DNA of 64,000 nt from JAKALD01 sp963817785 (GCA_963817785.1 CAWFPL010000008.1:868001-932000), one strand, 5' to 3'. Shown: positions 43,214 through 52,570, counted from the stretch's first letter. Notes: generated by a model not told the origin, from the sequence alone. Numbers and translations are program-made.

Positions 43214-43984
43214 TCAGCCGCTGGGATCGGTGCGCCGCAGAGCCGTTTCCGGATCCGGGCGGCTCTCGCGCAGGCTCCTCAGCAGACCCGGCAGGTAGAG
43301 CCCGCGAGACAGCAGCTTCCACGACACCATGCGCACGATGCGCGCGATATCGGCCACCGGGCGGAAGTGACTGCGCCGCGCGCGCGTCGGGTAGATCGCG
43401 GCGATCGGAATTCCAAGCAGGGGCACGCCGTGCCTGCCGGCCTCGATCAGGATTTCGCTTTCGAATACGAAGCCGGTGACGTGGCCGCATCGAGCGACGA
43501 GCTCGCGCCAGGCTGACAGCGGGTAGAGCCTGAAGCCCGACTGGCTGTCGGCGACGCGTTGCCCGGCGGCCCAGCCGATCCAGAAATTGGCGAAGCAGTT
43601 CGCCAGGTAGCGCTCGCGCGGAACGTTGTGTGCCTCGTGCAGCCGAGTTCCGATCACGATGGCCCGGGGCTCGAGTCGATGCACGGCGACGAGCCGGTGT
43701 ATGTCCTCGGGCAGGTGCTGCCCGTCGCCGTCGAGCGTGACGACGGCATCGGCTCCCTGGCGGAACGCCTCCTCGATGCCGCGCAGCAGGCTGAACGCTT
43801 TGCCGCGGTTGCGCTCGTTGCGCAGAACGCTCACCGGCAATCCTTCGAGGGCCTGGGCGGTGCCGTCGCACGACCCGTCGTCCACCACGATGACCCGCTC
43901 GACCTGGCGCAGCGTGCGCTCCGCGATCCCGCGAATGGTCGCCCGCTCGTTGTAGGCGGGAATCACCGCCGCGACCGACGTCAT
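43214..43984 (-). CDS. Glycosyltransferase family 2 (polyprenyl-phosphate/dolichol-like)
   Basis: 256 residues from ATG 43984, which overlaps the ketoreductase stop by 4 nt. GT-A fold motifs: VAAVIPAYNERATIRGI, VIVVDDGSCDGTAQAL, and VVTLDGDGQHLPEDI, with the DXD-like DGD for metal/nucleotide binding. No membrane helix is strong except a possible one near residues 130-145 (ANCFANFWIGWAAG). It is the last gene of the aryl-polyene-like operon; such clusters often contain a glycosyltransferase (sometimes fused to the acyltransferase), believed to build the lipid or sugar anchor. Confidence 0.85.
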   Translation of the reverse strand: MTSVAAVIPAYNERATIRGIAERTLRQVERVIVVDDGSCDGTAQALEGLPVSVLRNERNRGKAFSLLRGIEEAFRQGADAVVTLDGDGQHLPEDIHRLVAVHRLEPRAIVIGTRLHEAHNVPRERYLANCFANFWIGWAAGQRVADSQSGFRLYPLSAWRELVARCGHVTGFVFESEILIEAGRHGVPLLGIPIAAIYPTRARRSHFRPVADIARIVRMVSWKLLSRGLYLPGLLRSLRESRPDPETALRRTDPSG

Positions 43985-44700
43985 GCCATCGCTCCGTTCA
44001 CTCCGAGAACCTGGCCGGACACGTAGGCTGCCTCGTCCGAGCACAGAAAGGCCACGACGCTCGCGACCTCCTCCGCGGTGCCGGCCCGCCCCATCGGCAC
44101 CAGGCGCGCAACGGCTTCGTCCGTGAACGCCTTGCGCGACAGCTCGGAAGCAATGATGCCCGGCGCCACCGCGTTGACCGTCACGCCGCGGCTCGCAACC
44201 TCGATCGCTAGCGACTTGACCGCTCCGTGAAGTCCGGCCTTGGCGGCGGCGTAATTCGATTGACCGCGATTGCCCATGACGCCGGCCACCGAGGTCATGG
44301 CCACGATTCGACCCCAGCGCGTACGCAGCATGGGCAGCAGCAGCGGCCGGGCAACGTTGAAAAAGCCGTCGAGCGACACGCCGATGACGCTCGACCACTG
44401 GACATCGCTCATGCCGGCCATGGGGGCGTCGGCCGTGATCCCGGCGTTGTGCACCAGCACCTGGACCGGACCGCCCTCGAGTATTCTCTCCAGCACGCTC
44501 GTCGCCGGACCCGACTGGGAAACGTCGAAGGTGACGCTCTCGGCGCTGCCGCCTTCCGCGCGGATCGCGTCAACCAGCTGTGCCGCACGCGCGGGGTTGC
44601 CGTGGCCGTGCACGATGACGTGCATCCCGCGTCGTGCCAGGGCCGTGCAGATCGCGCCGCCGATGGCTCCACTGCCGCCGGTCACCAGAGCTCGCTTCAC
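43981..44700 (-). CDS. 3-oxoacyl-ACP reductase (FabG-like SDR)
   Basis: 239 residues from GTG 44700. Short-chain dehydrogenase features: cofactor loop ALVTGGSGAIGGAI, the NAG motif in LVHNAGITADAP, the catalytic Ser in VAMTSVAGVMGNRGQS, and the YxxxK dyad YAAAK. PG at VNAVAPGIIASEL follows. It reduces beta-ketoacyl-ACP to the hydroxy form with NADPH, the ketoreductase of each polyene extension cycle. Its start overlaps the preceding dehydratase stop by 4 nt. Confidence 0.92.
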   Translation of the reverse strand: MKRALVTGGSGAIGGAICTALARRGMHVIVHGHGNPARAAQLVDAIRAEGGSAESVTFDVSQSGPATSVLERILEGGPVQVLVHNAGITADAPMAGMSDVQWSSVIGVSLDGFFNVARPLLLPMLRTRWGRIVAMTSVAGVMGNRGQSNYAAAKAGLHGAVKSLAIEVASRGVTVNAVAPGIIASELSRKAFTDEAVARLVPMGRAGTAEEVASVVAFLCSDEAAYVSGQVLGVNGAMA

Positions 44701-45125
44701 TTCCCTGTCCGCTCCCCAAGCACTACTGCCGCGCGCCCGCGAATGAGCTCCCTTTCCGCGGCATGCACCGCGAACTCGTAGAGCAGGTGCTGCGCACCGC
44801 CGATGAGTCTGCGTGCCTTCAGCACCAGATCGCATGCAATGTCGTCCAGGCGCTCGACCGTCAGCGCGACGTCGCGTACGCCGGCCAGCATCCCCGGCCG
44901 CGAGCCACGCTGCTCGCTGAGGGCCCCGTGAACCGCCATCGCCTGCGCGGCGTATTCGATGCCGCAGACGGCCGGGAGGATTCCGTGCTCGCGCAACGGG
45001 TTGGCCGGGTCGCGATGGCTGACCGCCCGGCAGGTAATGCTGTCGTCGTCGAAGTGGAGGACTTCGCTCAACAGGCTCATCGAGCCGCGATGAGGGATGA
45101 GCTGGCGAAAATCGCTTGCGCTCAC
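44697..45125 (-). CDS. Hotdog-fold beta-hydroxyacyl-ACP dehydratase (ApeP-like)
   Basis: 142 residues from GTG 45125 (GTGA overlap with the upstream stop). The hotdog dehydratase pattern is visible: DFRQLIPHRGSMSLLSEVLH, where PHRGSM corresponds to the PHR-type start of FabZ/FabA-like proteins. REHGILPAVCGIEYAAQAMA carries the central helix and catalytic acid region. It dehydrates hydroxyacyl-ACP to the trans-enoyl form retained in polyenes. A second hotdog gene at 50925 is present, so the cluster has two dehydratase-like proteins. Confidence 0.82.
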   Translation of the reverse strand: MSASDFRQLIPHRGSMSLLSEVLHFDDDSITCRAVSHRDPANPLREHGILPAVCGIEYAAQAMAVHGALSEQRGSRPGMLAGVRDVALTVERLDDIACDLVLKARRLIGGAQHLLYEFAVHAAERELIRGRAAVVLGERTGK

Positions 45126-45916
45126 CGGCACGGCTGCACCTCGACCGCGACGTGCCGCCCGCCCACGTAGGTGAGCGGGATCGTTGCCGCGGCATCGCAG
45201 GCCGCCGCGGCGAGCAAGGGCAAGGCGTGCGCCGCCGGATTGGTCGCCAGCGTCCGCGGCAGCGTCCGGGGAAACCGCGTGGTTTCGGCACCGCCCTCGA
45301 TCGAGACTTTCCAGCGCCCGAGCGCTCTCGGCCCCGGCGCGGGCGTCAGCAAAACCGCCACCCCGAACGAAGTCTCGATATTGCGAACCGCGCCCAGCGG
45401 GTCGGGATACGGCAGGTCGCAGGCCACGAGCAGCACGCACGCCTGCTCGGCGAGAACCAGCGATACCGCTTCGACCAGGCCGACGGCGAACGACGCATCG
45501 CGGCCGCAAAGCGCCACCGAGCCCTGCCGCGAGCCCGCGCCGATGCTCCAGTAGCCGGGCGCCGCGTTATGCACCGAGTTGTGGAACAGAGTCGGCGATA
45601 CCTCGCGCGGCGGCGCAGCGACCGCCTCGCAGAGCTTGTGCACGATCTCGCCGTCACCCGAACTGGAGGTGAAGACCATGGTGACGCCGGCGGCCTCGCG
45701 CCCGGCGCCGCTCACGGCTTCCTGCGCCGCCGCGATGGCCCAGCGCACCAGTTTCGGGACCCGCCGCCGCTCGTTCTGCGGCAACAGCAGGGGATTCGGT
45801 TGCGCCGCGATGTCCGCATCGAACGGCGATGCGCCGCTCAGAACCCGACGCGCCGTCGGCCAATCGGGCAGCCCCGGGGCGAGCACCCCCACGGACTCCA
45901 GATACGCCGCGCTCAC
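45122..45916 (-). CDS. Beta-ketoacyl synthase-like chain length factor
   Basis: 264 residues from GTG 45916, with 4-nt overlaps at both ends. It resembles only the N-terminal half of a ketosynthase (Ketoacyl-synt_2 type): VFTSSSGDGEIVHKLCEAVA, PTLFHNSVHNAAPGYWSIGA, then GSVALCGRDASFAVGLVEAV. The active-site TACSSS and HGTGT motifs of condensing enzymes are missing. Such partner subunits heterodimerise with the catalytic ketosynthase in aryl polyene and related type II systems and set product length. Confidence 0.8.
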   Translation of the reverse strand: MSAAYLESVGVLAPGLPDWPTARRVLSGASPFDADIAAQPNPLLLPQNERRRVPKLVRWAIAAAQEAVSGAGREAAGVTMVFTSSSGDGEIVHKLCEAVAAPPREVSPTLFHNSVHNAAPGYWSIGAGSRQGSVALCGRDASFAVGLVEAVSLVLAEQACVLLVACDLPYPDPLGAVRNIETSFGVAVLLTPAPGPRALGRWKVSIEGGAETTRFPRTLPRTLATNPAAHALPLLAAAACDAAATIPLTYVGGRHVAVEVQPCR

Positions 45917-47100
45917 GCCAGCCTCTCGAACAGCAGGCTGCAGTTGCTGCCGCCGAAGCCGATCGAATTGCTCATCACGTAGCGCAGCTCCCGCGACTCG
46001 GGCTCCACCACGACACGCGCGCTGAACGCCGGGTCGATCCGGCGCACGTTCAGGCAGCCGGGAACCAGATCGGCCTCCAGGCACAGGGCACAGATGACCG
46101 CCTCGGTGATGCCGGCAGCGCCGAGCGTATGGCCGGTCCAGCCCTTGGTCGAACTGCATGGGACCGCGTCGCCGAACAAGCGGAATATGGCGCGGTCCTC
46201 GCTGCGGTCGTTCGCAGGGGTTCCGGTGCCGTGCATGTTGACGTAGTCGACGTCCGCCGGCTCGATGCCTGCCCGCCTGAGCGCGTCACCCATCGCCAGG
46301 AAGGCCCCCTCGCCTTCGGGCTCCGGGGACGACAGGTGATGGCCGTCCGAGCTCTCCCCGTAGCCGACCAGCGCCACACGCCCCTCGCCTGCCGGGAGCC
46401 GCTCGAGCAGCGCGAACCCCGCCGCCTCCCCGATCGAAATGCCGTCGCGCGCCACGTCGCATGGGCGGCACGGTTCGCGTGACAGCAGCTCGAGGGAGCC
46501 GAATCCGTACAGCGTGGTGAGGCACAGGCTATCGACGCCGCCGACGACCGCCGCGTCGGCGTATCCCGCCTGCATCATGCGGGCGGCGCTGGCGAACGCC
46601 TTCGCGCTGGACGAACACGCGGTCGAGATCGTCGCTGCCGGCCCCTCCAGGCCCAGAGATCGCTGCACGAAATCCGCGACCGAAAACAGGTTGAGAGAGT
46701 GACGCTCTCGAAACCATGACGGAAGCCTGCCTGTGTGCGCATCCCGCTCCCGGAAAGCGCGCTCACAATGCTCGATTCCGGAGGTGCTCGTGCCGATGAT
46801 GACCGCCACGCGGTCCGCCCCGTAGCGCGCCCGCGCCTGCGCGACGGCCTCCTCGAAGCCATCCTGCCGCAGTCCCATTTGCGCCAGACGATTGTTGCGG
46901 CAATCGAACTCCGACAGCCTCGCCGCGACCGGCTGCTCCTCCAATCCCGCGACCCGGCCGATCCACGTATCCGCCGGCGCCCCCTCGAAATCCATGGGAC
47001 GCAAGGCGCCGCGTCGCTCGACGAGCGCCTCGAGCGTCGCGGCGCGTCCCAGCCCCAGGGGATTCGCCGTGGCGCAGTGCGAGATGACCAGCGGGCTCAC
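45913..47100 (-). CDS. Beta-ketoacyl-ACP synthase (FabF-like, ApeO/ApeR type)
   Basis: 395 residues from GTG 47100. The full active site is present: Cys162 in ISTACSSSAKAF, one His in NMHGTGTPANDRSEDRA, the second in STKGWTGHTLGAAGITEAV. The end is SNSIGFGGSNCSLLFERLA. It should condense malonyl-ACP with the growing acyl-ACP. Its stop overlaps the chain-length-factor start, so the two are probably made in equal amounts. It follows the MMPL exporter gene by 28 bp. Confidence 0.92.
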   Translation of the reverse strand: MSPLVISHCATANPLGLGRAATLEALVERRGALRPMDFEGAPADTWIGRVAGLEEQPVAARLSEFDCRNNRLAQMGLRQDGFEEAVAQARARYGADRVAVIIGTSTSGIEHCERAFRERDAHTGRLPSWFRERHSLNLFSVADFVQRSLGLEGPAATISTACSSSAKAFASAARMMQAGYADAAVVGGVDSLCLTTLYGFGSLELLSREPCRPCDVARDGISIGEAAGFALLERLPAGEGRVALVGYGESSDGHHLSSPEPEGEGAFLAMGDALRRAGIEPADVDYVNMHGTGTPANDRSEDRAIFRLFGDAVPCSSTKGWTGHTLGAAGITEAVICALCLEADLVPGCLNVRRIDPAFSARVVVEPESRELRYVMSNSIGFGGSNCSLLFERLA

Positions 47101-47128
47101 GCGCAACTCTGAAAAGACATCGGGAAAA

Positions 47129-49450
47129 CTATACCGGAGACCCGCCCGCTTCGGGCCGGTGCGCGAAAACGGCAGCCAGAAACAGCGAGAACGCCGCGCC
47201 CATCCCGACCGTGACGCCGATTTCATGCAGCACCGGGATGCGCGAAACGGCGAGACAGCCGAATGCCGAAAGCGTCGTCGCCGCGCACACCAGCAGCGAG
47301 CGCTGCGTGCGCGCACGCTCATCCTCGTCGGCGTGGCGTCGATCGAAGAACAGGGCGTAATTGAGCCCGACGCCGACCACCAGGAGCAGCGCGACCAGGT
47401 TGAACAGCGACAGCGCCTGCCCGAGCAGCAGCAGAAACGCGACGTCGAGCACGACGGCCGCCAGAATCGGGGCGATCACCCTTGCGGCCCGCCTCACGCT
47501 CCGAATGGTCAGGCACAGGAGCGCGAAGATCGCCAGCAGCCCCAGCGCCACGCGCCACAGGGCGCGATCCCGGTAAGTGCTGACCAGCTTGTTCGATTCG
47601 GCTTTCAGGTCGACGAATTCCTGCCCGTGGCGCGACGCCTCGCGGGCCAGTTCGGCGGGCGCCTTGACGCCGCGCAGCGTGGCCAACGCGTTCCAGCCGT
47701 CCTCGTTGTGAAACAGCAGCGAATCGATCTTCACCGCCAGGGCGGTGCCGGCGAAGCTGCGGATGTCGAGCAGCGGCGCGGAGCGGGCGCGGGCCACGGC
47801 GTCGAGAAAGGGAGCGAAACCGCCCGGGCGGAACGGTGAATCGGCCAGCGCGGCATCGAGCCGGCTCGCCAGCACCTCTCTCGGTGGCAACGCGGCCTGG
47901 CGGTGCTCCTGGGTCTGCCTGCTCGGCAGATAGGTCGAGGGAACGTCAAAGCCCGCCAGCCAGCCCTTGCGCACCGCATCGCGCAGCCAGCCGGCGGCGG
48001 TTTCGCTCGCCTGCAGGGCGCCTTCGCGCGATTTTCCTCTGGCGAGGACCAGGTAGCGCAGGCTGGGCGCCCCGATCCCGTGACGCAGGCTCCGGTCGAG
48101 CTGCTTCGCCGATTCGGAGACCGGCGTCAGGCTCGAGATGTCGTCGTTCCACAGCCGGTCATGCTTCCACGCCACCACGCCGAAGGCCGCGATCACCAGC
48201 AGCGTCGCAACCCATCGCAGGCGTAGGGCGAATTTCACGGCGCGGCTCAGCGCGGAGAACGGGGTGCCCGCGATCGGCGAGCCGAGGCGCACCGGGACCA
48301 GCGCCGGAAGGACCCAGCGCGTCGTCAGGCCCGCCGTGGCCACGCCTGCGACCGTCAGCACGCCGAGCTGGGCCAGGCCCGTGAAGCTGGAAAACACCAT
48401 CGCGAGCGCACCGAACACCGTGGTGAGCACCGCAAGAGTCAGCGTCGGGCCGATGCGGGCCAGGGCGTCGGCCAGCGGCTCGCCCGCGCGAGCCTGCATG
48501 AACAGATAGGTCGGATAATCGATCGCCTCTCCGATCAGCGTGACGCCGAAGCCGAGCGTGATGCCGTGCACTTTGCCGAATCCCAGTGCCACGGCCGTGA
48601 CGCCGACCACGATGCCACTCACCACCGGCAGGAAGCTGGCGGCCAGCATCGCCGAGGAACGGTAGACCGCGTAAAGAATCCCGAGCACCAACGCGGCGCC
48701 GAGCGCCGACAGGCGCCAGATCTCCGATTCGACGGTATCGTGTATGCGGGCGGCGAAGACGCCGGGGCCGGATAGCAGCAAGCTGCCCGCACCGGATCGC
48801 GTGGCCGCGTATGCCGCGTGGATGGCGCGCACGGCCCTGCCCTGCGCAAGCGCGTCGAACGCCGGCGCGCGCGTCTGCGCAACCAGCAGCGCGCGACGAC
48901 CGTCGTGCGAGAACCACACGCCGTCCCTCAGGCCCGGACCTTCGGCGGGGGTGAGCTGGGCCAGGATCTGCCGCATCTCTCCCGTCGGGTCGGAGCGCAA
49001 TGTAGGGCGCACCAGGACTGCCGCCGGCGAACCGAGCAAACCGTAAGTCTCGGCCAGCGCCGCTTTGAGCCCTTCGATCGAGAAACGCTCCGCTCGCACG
49101 GCAGGACTCAGCAGATAGCGGTGCTCGAACAGGAACGCCTGCTCCTGCCGGAGTGTCCCGGAATCGCCGTTGGCCACATAGGTAAACAGGCCGCTCGCCT
49201 TCAGCCGTTGCGCCAGCGCCATGCTGGTGCGTGCCAGAGCGGCGCTGGAGTCGCCCTGCAAGCCGATCAACACCAGGCGCGCGGCGGCACCATCGCGCAG
49301 CTGCCCCAGCAGGATGCGCTGGGTCGGCGTCGCCGACGGCGGCAGGAATGCCGACAGGTCGGTCGTCACCGACAGGTCCCGGACCAGCCAGGTGCCGCAA
49401 GCCGCGAGCACCGCCAACCAGAGGGCGACAACGCTCCGCGCGCCGCGCAT
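47129..49450 (-). CDS. MMPL/RND-family lipid exporter
   Basis: 773 residues from ATG 49450, which shares one base with the LolA stop. Two repeats of one membrane helix, a large periplasmic loop, and five helices give about 12 spans. The RND helix motif is seen in GFGVTLIGEAIDYPTYLFMQ and LVVGVGLNYALFFDRRHADE. The N-terminus (LWLAVLAACGTWLVRDLSVT) is a signal-anchor helix. MMPL proteins of aryl polyene clusters (ApeM) move the lipid from the inner membrane towards a carrier. The large loops (about 35-240 and 420-620) should bind the lipid. Confidence 0.9.
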   Translation of the reverse strand: MRGARSVVALWLAVLAACGTWLVRDLSVTTDLSAFLPPSATPTQRILLGQLRDGAAARLVLIGLQGDSSAALARTSMALAQRLKASGLFTYVANGDSGTLRQEQAFLFEHRYLLSPAVRAERFSIEGLKAALAETYGLLGSPAAVLVRPTLRSDPTGEMRQILAQLTPAEGPGLRDGVWFSHDGRRALLVAQTRAPAFDALAQGRAVRAIHAAYAATRSGAGSLLLSGPGVFAARIHDTVESEIWRLSALGAALVLGILYAVYRSSAMLAASFLPVVSGIVVGVTAVALGFGKVHGITLGFGVTLIGEAIDYPTYLFMQARAGEPLADALARIGPTLTLAVLTTVFGALAMVFSSFTGLAQLGVLTVAGVATAGLTTRWVLPALVPVRLGSPIAGTPFSALSRAVKFALRLRWVATLLVIAAFGVVAWKHDRLWNDDISSLTPVSESAKQLDRSLRHGIGAPSLRYLVLARGKSREGALQASETAAGWLRDAVRKGWLAGFDVPSTYLPSRQTQEHRQAALPPREVLASRLDAALADSPFRPGGFAPFLDAVARARSAPLLDIRSFAGTALAVKIDSLLFHNEDGWNALATLRGVKAPAELAREASRHGQEFVDLKAESNKLVSTYRDRALWRVALGLLAIFALLCLTIRSVRRAARVIAPILAAVVLDVAFLLLLGQALSLFNLVALLLVVGVGLNYALFFDRRHADEDERARTQRSLLVCAATTLSAFGCLAVSRIPVLHEIGVTVGMGAAFSLFLAAVFAHRPEAGGSPV

Positions 49451-50025
49451 CAATGCAACGTCTCCTGGACCTCCATCACCGTGCGGTCACCGCTTGCCTC
49501 CAGCACCTCGATCCGCTCGATGCGCGCGCGGCTGCCCGAGATGGTGATCCCCCGGACGTACTTGGTGAGACCGGGGGTGCGGGGCAGGAGCTGGAGCTGC
49601 CAGCGCTCTCGCATTCCGCTCACCGTCACGTGGAAGTCGCGCTCCAGCGCGGCGAGGTCGCCCGAGCGCGCCGCGCGCACCCCTTCGATCAGCGCGGCGA
49701 TTCCCTCCGCCCCGTCCGCCCTCACCGTCACGCTCCTGTTGCCGGAGGCGTTCTCGATGGTCAATCGCTCTCCCCGCAGCACGAAGCGCTCGTCGCGCGG
49801 GGATTCCACGTGTTCCTCGAGCCGGTCGGGACGCCGGTAGGAAAGCGTGCCGCGCGACACCAGGGGAGCCTTGAGCAGCGGGCTGTAGCGGGTCTCGACG
49901 TAACTGGCGGTCGCGGATTCGACGCTCGCCAGCATTTTCATCAGCCCTTGCGCGTCGATCGGTTCGGCAGACGCCGTGGCCCCCAGCGCGAGCGCGGCGA
50001 CGAGCGCCACGGCGGTATTAGCCAT
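49450..50025 (-). CDS. LolA-like outer-membrane lipid carrier
   Basis: 191 residues. A signal peptide ends near ALGATASAEP. The mature protein has the half-barrel LolA pattern with DAQGLMKMLASVESATASYV, RYSPLLKAPLVSRGTLSYRR, ENASGNRSVTVRADG and KYVRGITISGSRARIERIEV. Instead of lipoproteins it would shuttle the cluster's lipid across the periplasm, as proposed for ApeL. Its start lies 8 nt inside the acyltransferase gene. Confidence 0.85.
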   Translation of the reverse strand: MANTAVALVAALALGATASAEPIDAQGLMKMLASVESATASYVETRYSPLLKAPLVSRGTLSYRRPDRLEEHVESPRDERFVLRGERLTIENASGNRSVTVRADGAEGIAALIEGVRAARSGDLAALERDFHVTVSGMRERWQLQLLPRTPGLTKYVRGITISGSRARIERIEVLEASGDRTVMEVQETLH

Positions 50026-50932
50026 GTCTTTCGTTCCAGAAGTCGTAGAAATTGAACCAGTTGTACGGGGCGCGACGCGCGTAGAGCGCCAGTCGCTCGA
50101 CGTAGCGCTCGAGCTGCGCGACCGCCCAGTCGTTGCGCCCGGCTCTCGGCACCGGCTCTCCTGCGGTGAGCGTCTCCAGGTAGACCCGATAGCGCGAGCC
50201 GCCCTCGTACAAGCCGAAGAAGGTCACCACCGGAGCGGCAAGGGTGCCCGCGACGAGCAGCGGCCCGAGCGGAAACGGCGCCTGCGAGCCGAGGAAACTG
50301 CAGGCGTGCGTCTTGCCGCCGCCAAACGGCCGATCGCCGAGAATGCCGACGATCTCGCCCCTGTCCAGGCATTCCTTGACCTTGAGCACCGTCTCCGGAC
50401 GGCCGGGGGCAATGACCCGATGCTTGAGCTCGGGAGCGATGCGCGACCACAGACGCGCGGTATGCGCCGCGTCCCGGGAGTGCATGACGATGTTCACCGG
50501 CCGCATGGCCGAGCTCCTTCCCAGGGCGCGCACCATCTCGAAACTTCCGAGGTGCGAGCCGAGCAGGATGCAACCCCGGCCCGGGCGAAGCGCGTTCTCG
50601 ACGGCGTCGGCCCCGTGTACCTCGATCTCGAATGCAGCCTCGCCGTCGCTCAGCAGAAATACGCGGTCGTGAAGCGTCGCCGCAAAGCTGTAGAAGTGGC
50701 GCAACACCTCGCCGAAGCGCGCCCTGCGGCCCAGTGCGCGGCGCAGGAACGCCCTCGATGCGCGCCGCGCTCGCGGGGAGAACGCCACGAAATACCAGCA
50801 AACCGGATGCAGCAGCCAGCGCGTGGCCCGCCTGCCGAGCGCGAGCGTCAGCCGCCCGTACAGCGCGACCGCTAGCGCGCTGCCGCGCTCCTCCTGCGCC
50901 GCCCAGGCCGACGGATGGTCGAGCTCAGGCAG
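50018..50932 (-). CDS. LpxL/HtrB-like acyltransferase
   Basis: The LPLAT motif HLGSFE (H-x4-E) lies in GRGCILLGSHLGSFEMVRAL, with GILGDRPFGGGKTHACSFLG and APYNWFNFYDFW at the end, as in lipid A acyltransferase-related proteins of aryl polyene clusters. The first ordinary start is GTG 50788 (256 aa), but the frame is open upstream to 50932. It encodes TLALGRRATRWLLHPVCWYF directly before it, which matches the N-terminal region of this family. The only in-frame candidate for the full length is CTG 50932, overlapping the dehydratase stop by 8 nt; this is uncertain. The product would be about 304 aa. Confidence 0.75.
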   Translation of the reverse strand: MPELDHPSAWAAQEERGSALAVALYGRLTLALGRRATRWLLHPVCWYFVAFSPRARRASRAFLRRALGRRARFGEVLRHFYSFAATLHDRVFLLSDGEAAFEIEVHGADAVENALRPGRGCILLGSHLGSFEMVRALGRSSAMRPVNIVMHSRDAAHTARLWSRIAPELKHRVIAPGRPETVLKVKECLDRGEIVGILGDRPFGGGKTHACSFLGSQAPFPLGPLLVAGTLAAPVVTFFGLYEGGSRYRVYLETLTAGEPVPRAGRNDWAVAQLERYVERLALYARRAPYNWFNFYDFWNERHG

Positions 50933-51227
50933 CGTCCCGCCCTCTGCAGCGAAGCTTGCCCGAGGCGATCAAGGTGTCGCCGCGCGACACGCGAAAAGCG
51001 ATCGTCGCGTCGGCGTTGCGTTCCAGCTCGATCTCGAAGCGCTCGCCGGGATAGAGCGGCGCGTGGAACTTGGCTGCAGGTATCGCCTCGAGCGGGGTGC
51101 CGGCCATTTCTGCCGCCGCGCGGACGACGCGCGCCACCAGCAACACCCCCGGCACGACGGGATCGCCGGGGAAGTGGCCCGCCAGCGCGGGGTGCGACGG
51201 CGCGACGACGTCGCTCACGCGCGTCAC
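50925..51227 (-). CDS. Short hotdog-fold dehydratase-like protein (ApeI-like)
   Basis: 100 residues from GTG 51227 (GTGA overlap with the ligase stop). Pattern VVAPSHPALAGHFPGDPVVPGVLLVARVVR is the PSHPxxxGHFPxxPxxPGV core of FabZ/FabA-type dehydratases (about residues 9-38), with FHAPLYPGERFEIELERN following. It is shorter than FabZ (about 145), which is common in aryl polyene loci. It is paired with the dehydratase at 44697. Confidence 0.8.
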   Translation of the reverse strand: MTRVSDVVAPSHPALAGHFPGDPVVPGVLLVARVVRAAAEMAGTPLEAIPAAKFHAPLYPGERFEIELERNADATIAFRVSRGDTLIASGKLRCRGRDAA

Positions 51228-52570
51228 GCCGTATCCCGGTTGCGCGCCTGGGCGGCTTCGAGCAACGCGAGCAGCTGCGCCCGCGAGACCTTGCCGGTCT
51301 CCGTTCTCGGCAGCTCCGGCACCACGATCAGGGGCCGCGGCAGGAACGCCGGATCGATTCGATCGCGCAGCACGCGAAGGATCGCCCCCTGCTCGAGCTG
51401 CGGGGCCACCACCACTGCCGCGAGCCTCGCCGTGCCCGCCGACGCGGCCCCGGGATCGAAGAACATGCCGTCCTCGACGCCGGGAATGCTCAACAATTCC
51501 CGGGTGAGCGCCTCGAGCGACGCTCGCTTGCCGGCGATCTTGGCCATGTCCTCGGGGCGGCCCAGAAGCCTGAACTGCGTGTCGCTCAGCAGCTCGACGC
51601 GGTCGGGTATCCTGAGCGGGCGGGCCAGATGCCCGCCCTCCACCCAGGTTGCGCTCCCGGCCCGTCGCAACCCCATCCCGTCGCGCACGCGCCAGATCTC
51701 GCTGCGGGCGGGGCGTCGCAAGGCGAGCGCCCCGCCTTCCGTGCAACCATAGATTTCGTGCAACGGCGCCGACCACCTCTGCTCCGCCTCGCGCGCCAGC
51801 TCCGGCGGCAGCGGCATCGTCGCGCTGAGTATTCCGGCCAGCGGCGGCATGGATGCGCCGTCGGCAACGCAGGCACGCAGATGAGTGGGCGTGGCGACCA
51901 GCCAGCGCTCGCCGGGCACGCTCCGCAGCGCGCTCGCCACGTCGCCCGGCAGCAGCGGTCGCCCGGAATGCACCGCCATCCCGTTTTGCAACGGCAGCAT
52001 CACGGTCGTTTCCATGCCGTAAATGTGCTGCGGCGGGACCGTGCCCACGATGGAGCGCAGACCGCCCTGCGCAAAGCCGAGCTCCCTGCCGAGCGAGCGC
52101 GCGTCCGCGACCAGCGATCCCCAGGATTGCGCGTGCGGCTGCGGCTCGCCCGTGCTGCCCGACGTATAGGCGATGAGTGCAACTTGATCGCCAGGGACGC
52201 GCGGCACTTCCAGCGCCTCCCTCGAATGCGCGAACCGCGGCACCATGATGGCGTGCAGGCCCGGCGGAATCCCGCTGCCGTCGGCCAGGCAGTAAATGTC
52301 CGAATGAGCGCGATACAGGTCCATCAGGGCGCCCGGCGCCCTCGAGAAAGGCAGCAGGCTCACCTGGCGCGCGATCAGCGCGGCCGCGAATCCCAGCATG
52401 AAGCTCAGCCGGTCTTCGCACAGGTTGAGCACGTGGCGCTTGCGCGGCAGCGCTGCGGCGAAAGCTGCCGCCGCGCCGCAGAAGTGCGCCGCGTCGACCG
52501 GCCTGCCGGCGTGCCAGCCGACCGCGTCGCCGCCGCGAAAGCCCTCCAGAAGCGGGAGCTCAGCGACCAT
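51224..52570 (-). CDS. AMP-dependent acyl-ACP/CoA ligase
   Basis: 448 residues. The adenylate-forming P-loop reads ALIAYTSGSTGEPQPHAQSW, with PPQHIYGMETTVMLPLQNGM, EIYGCTEGGALALRR (motif A5), and FRLLGRPEDMAKIAGKRASL near the C-terminal hinge. The catalytic Lys is in TETGKVSRAQLL. In aryl polyene pathways this enzyme activates the starter acid (usually 4-hydroxycinnamate-type) or loads the ACP. Length is short of the about 530 typical of CoA ligases. No ammonia lyase gene for cinnamate formation is in the window. Confidence 0.88.
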   Translation of the reverse strand: MVAELPLLEGFRGGDAVGWHAGRPVDAAHFCGAAAAFAAALPRKRHVLNLCEDRLSFMLGFAAALIARQVSLLPFSRAPGALMDLYRAHSDIYCLADGSGIPPGLHAIMVPRFAHSREALEVPRVPGDQVALIAYTSGSTGEPQPHAQSWGSLVADARSLGRELGFAQGGLRSIVGTVPPQHIYGMETTVMLPLQNGMAVHSGRPLLPGDVASALRSVPGERWLVATPTHLRACVADGASMPPLAGILSATMPLPPELAREAEQRWSAPLHEIYGCTEGGALALRRPARSEIWRVRDGMGLRRAGSATWVEGGHLARPLRIPDRVELLSDTQFRLLGRPEDMAKIAGKRASLEALTRELLSIPGVEDGMFFDPGAASAGTARLAAVVVAPQLEQGAILRVLRDRIDPAFLPRPLIVVPELPRTETGKVSRAQLLALLEAAQARNRDTA

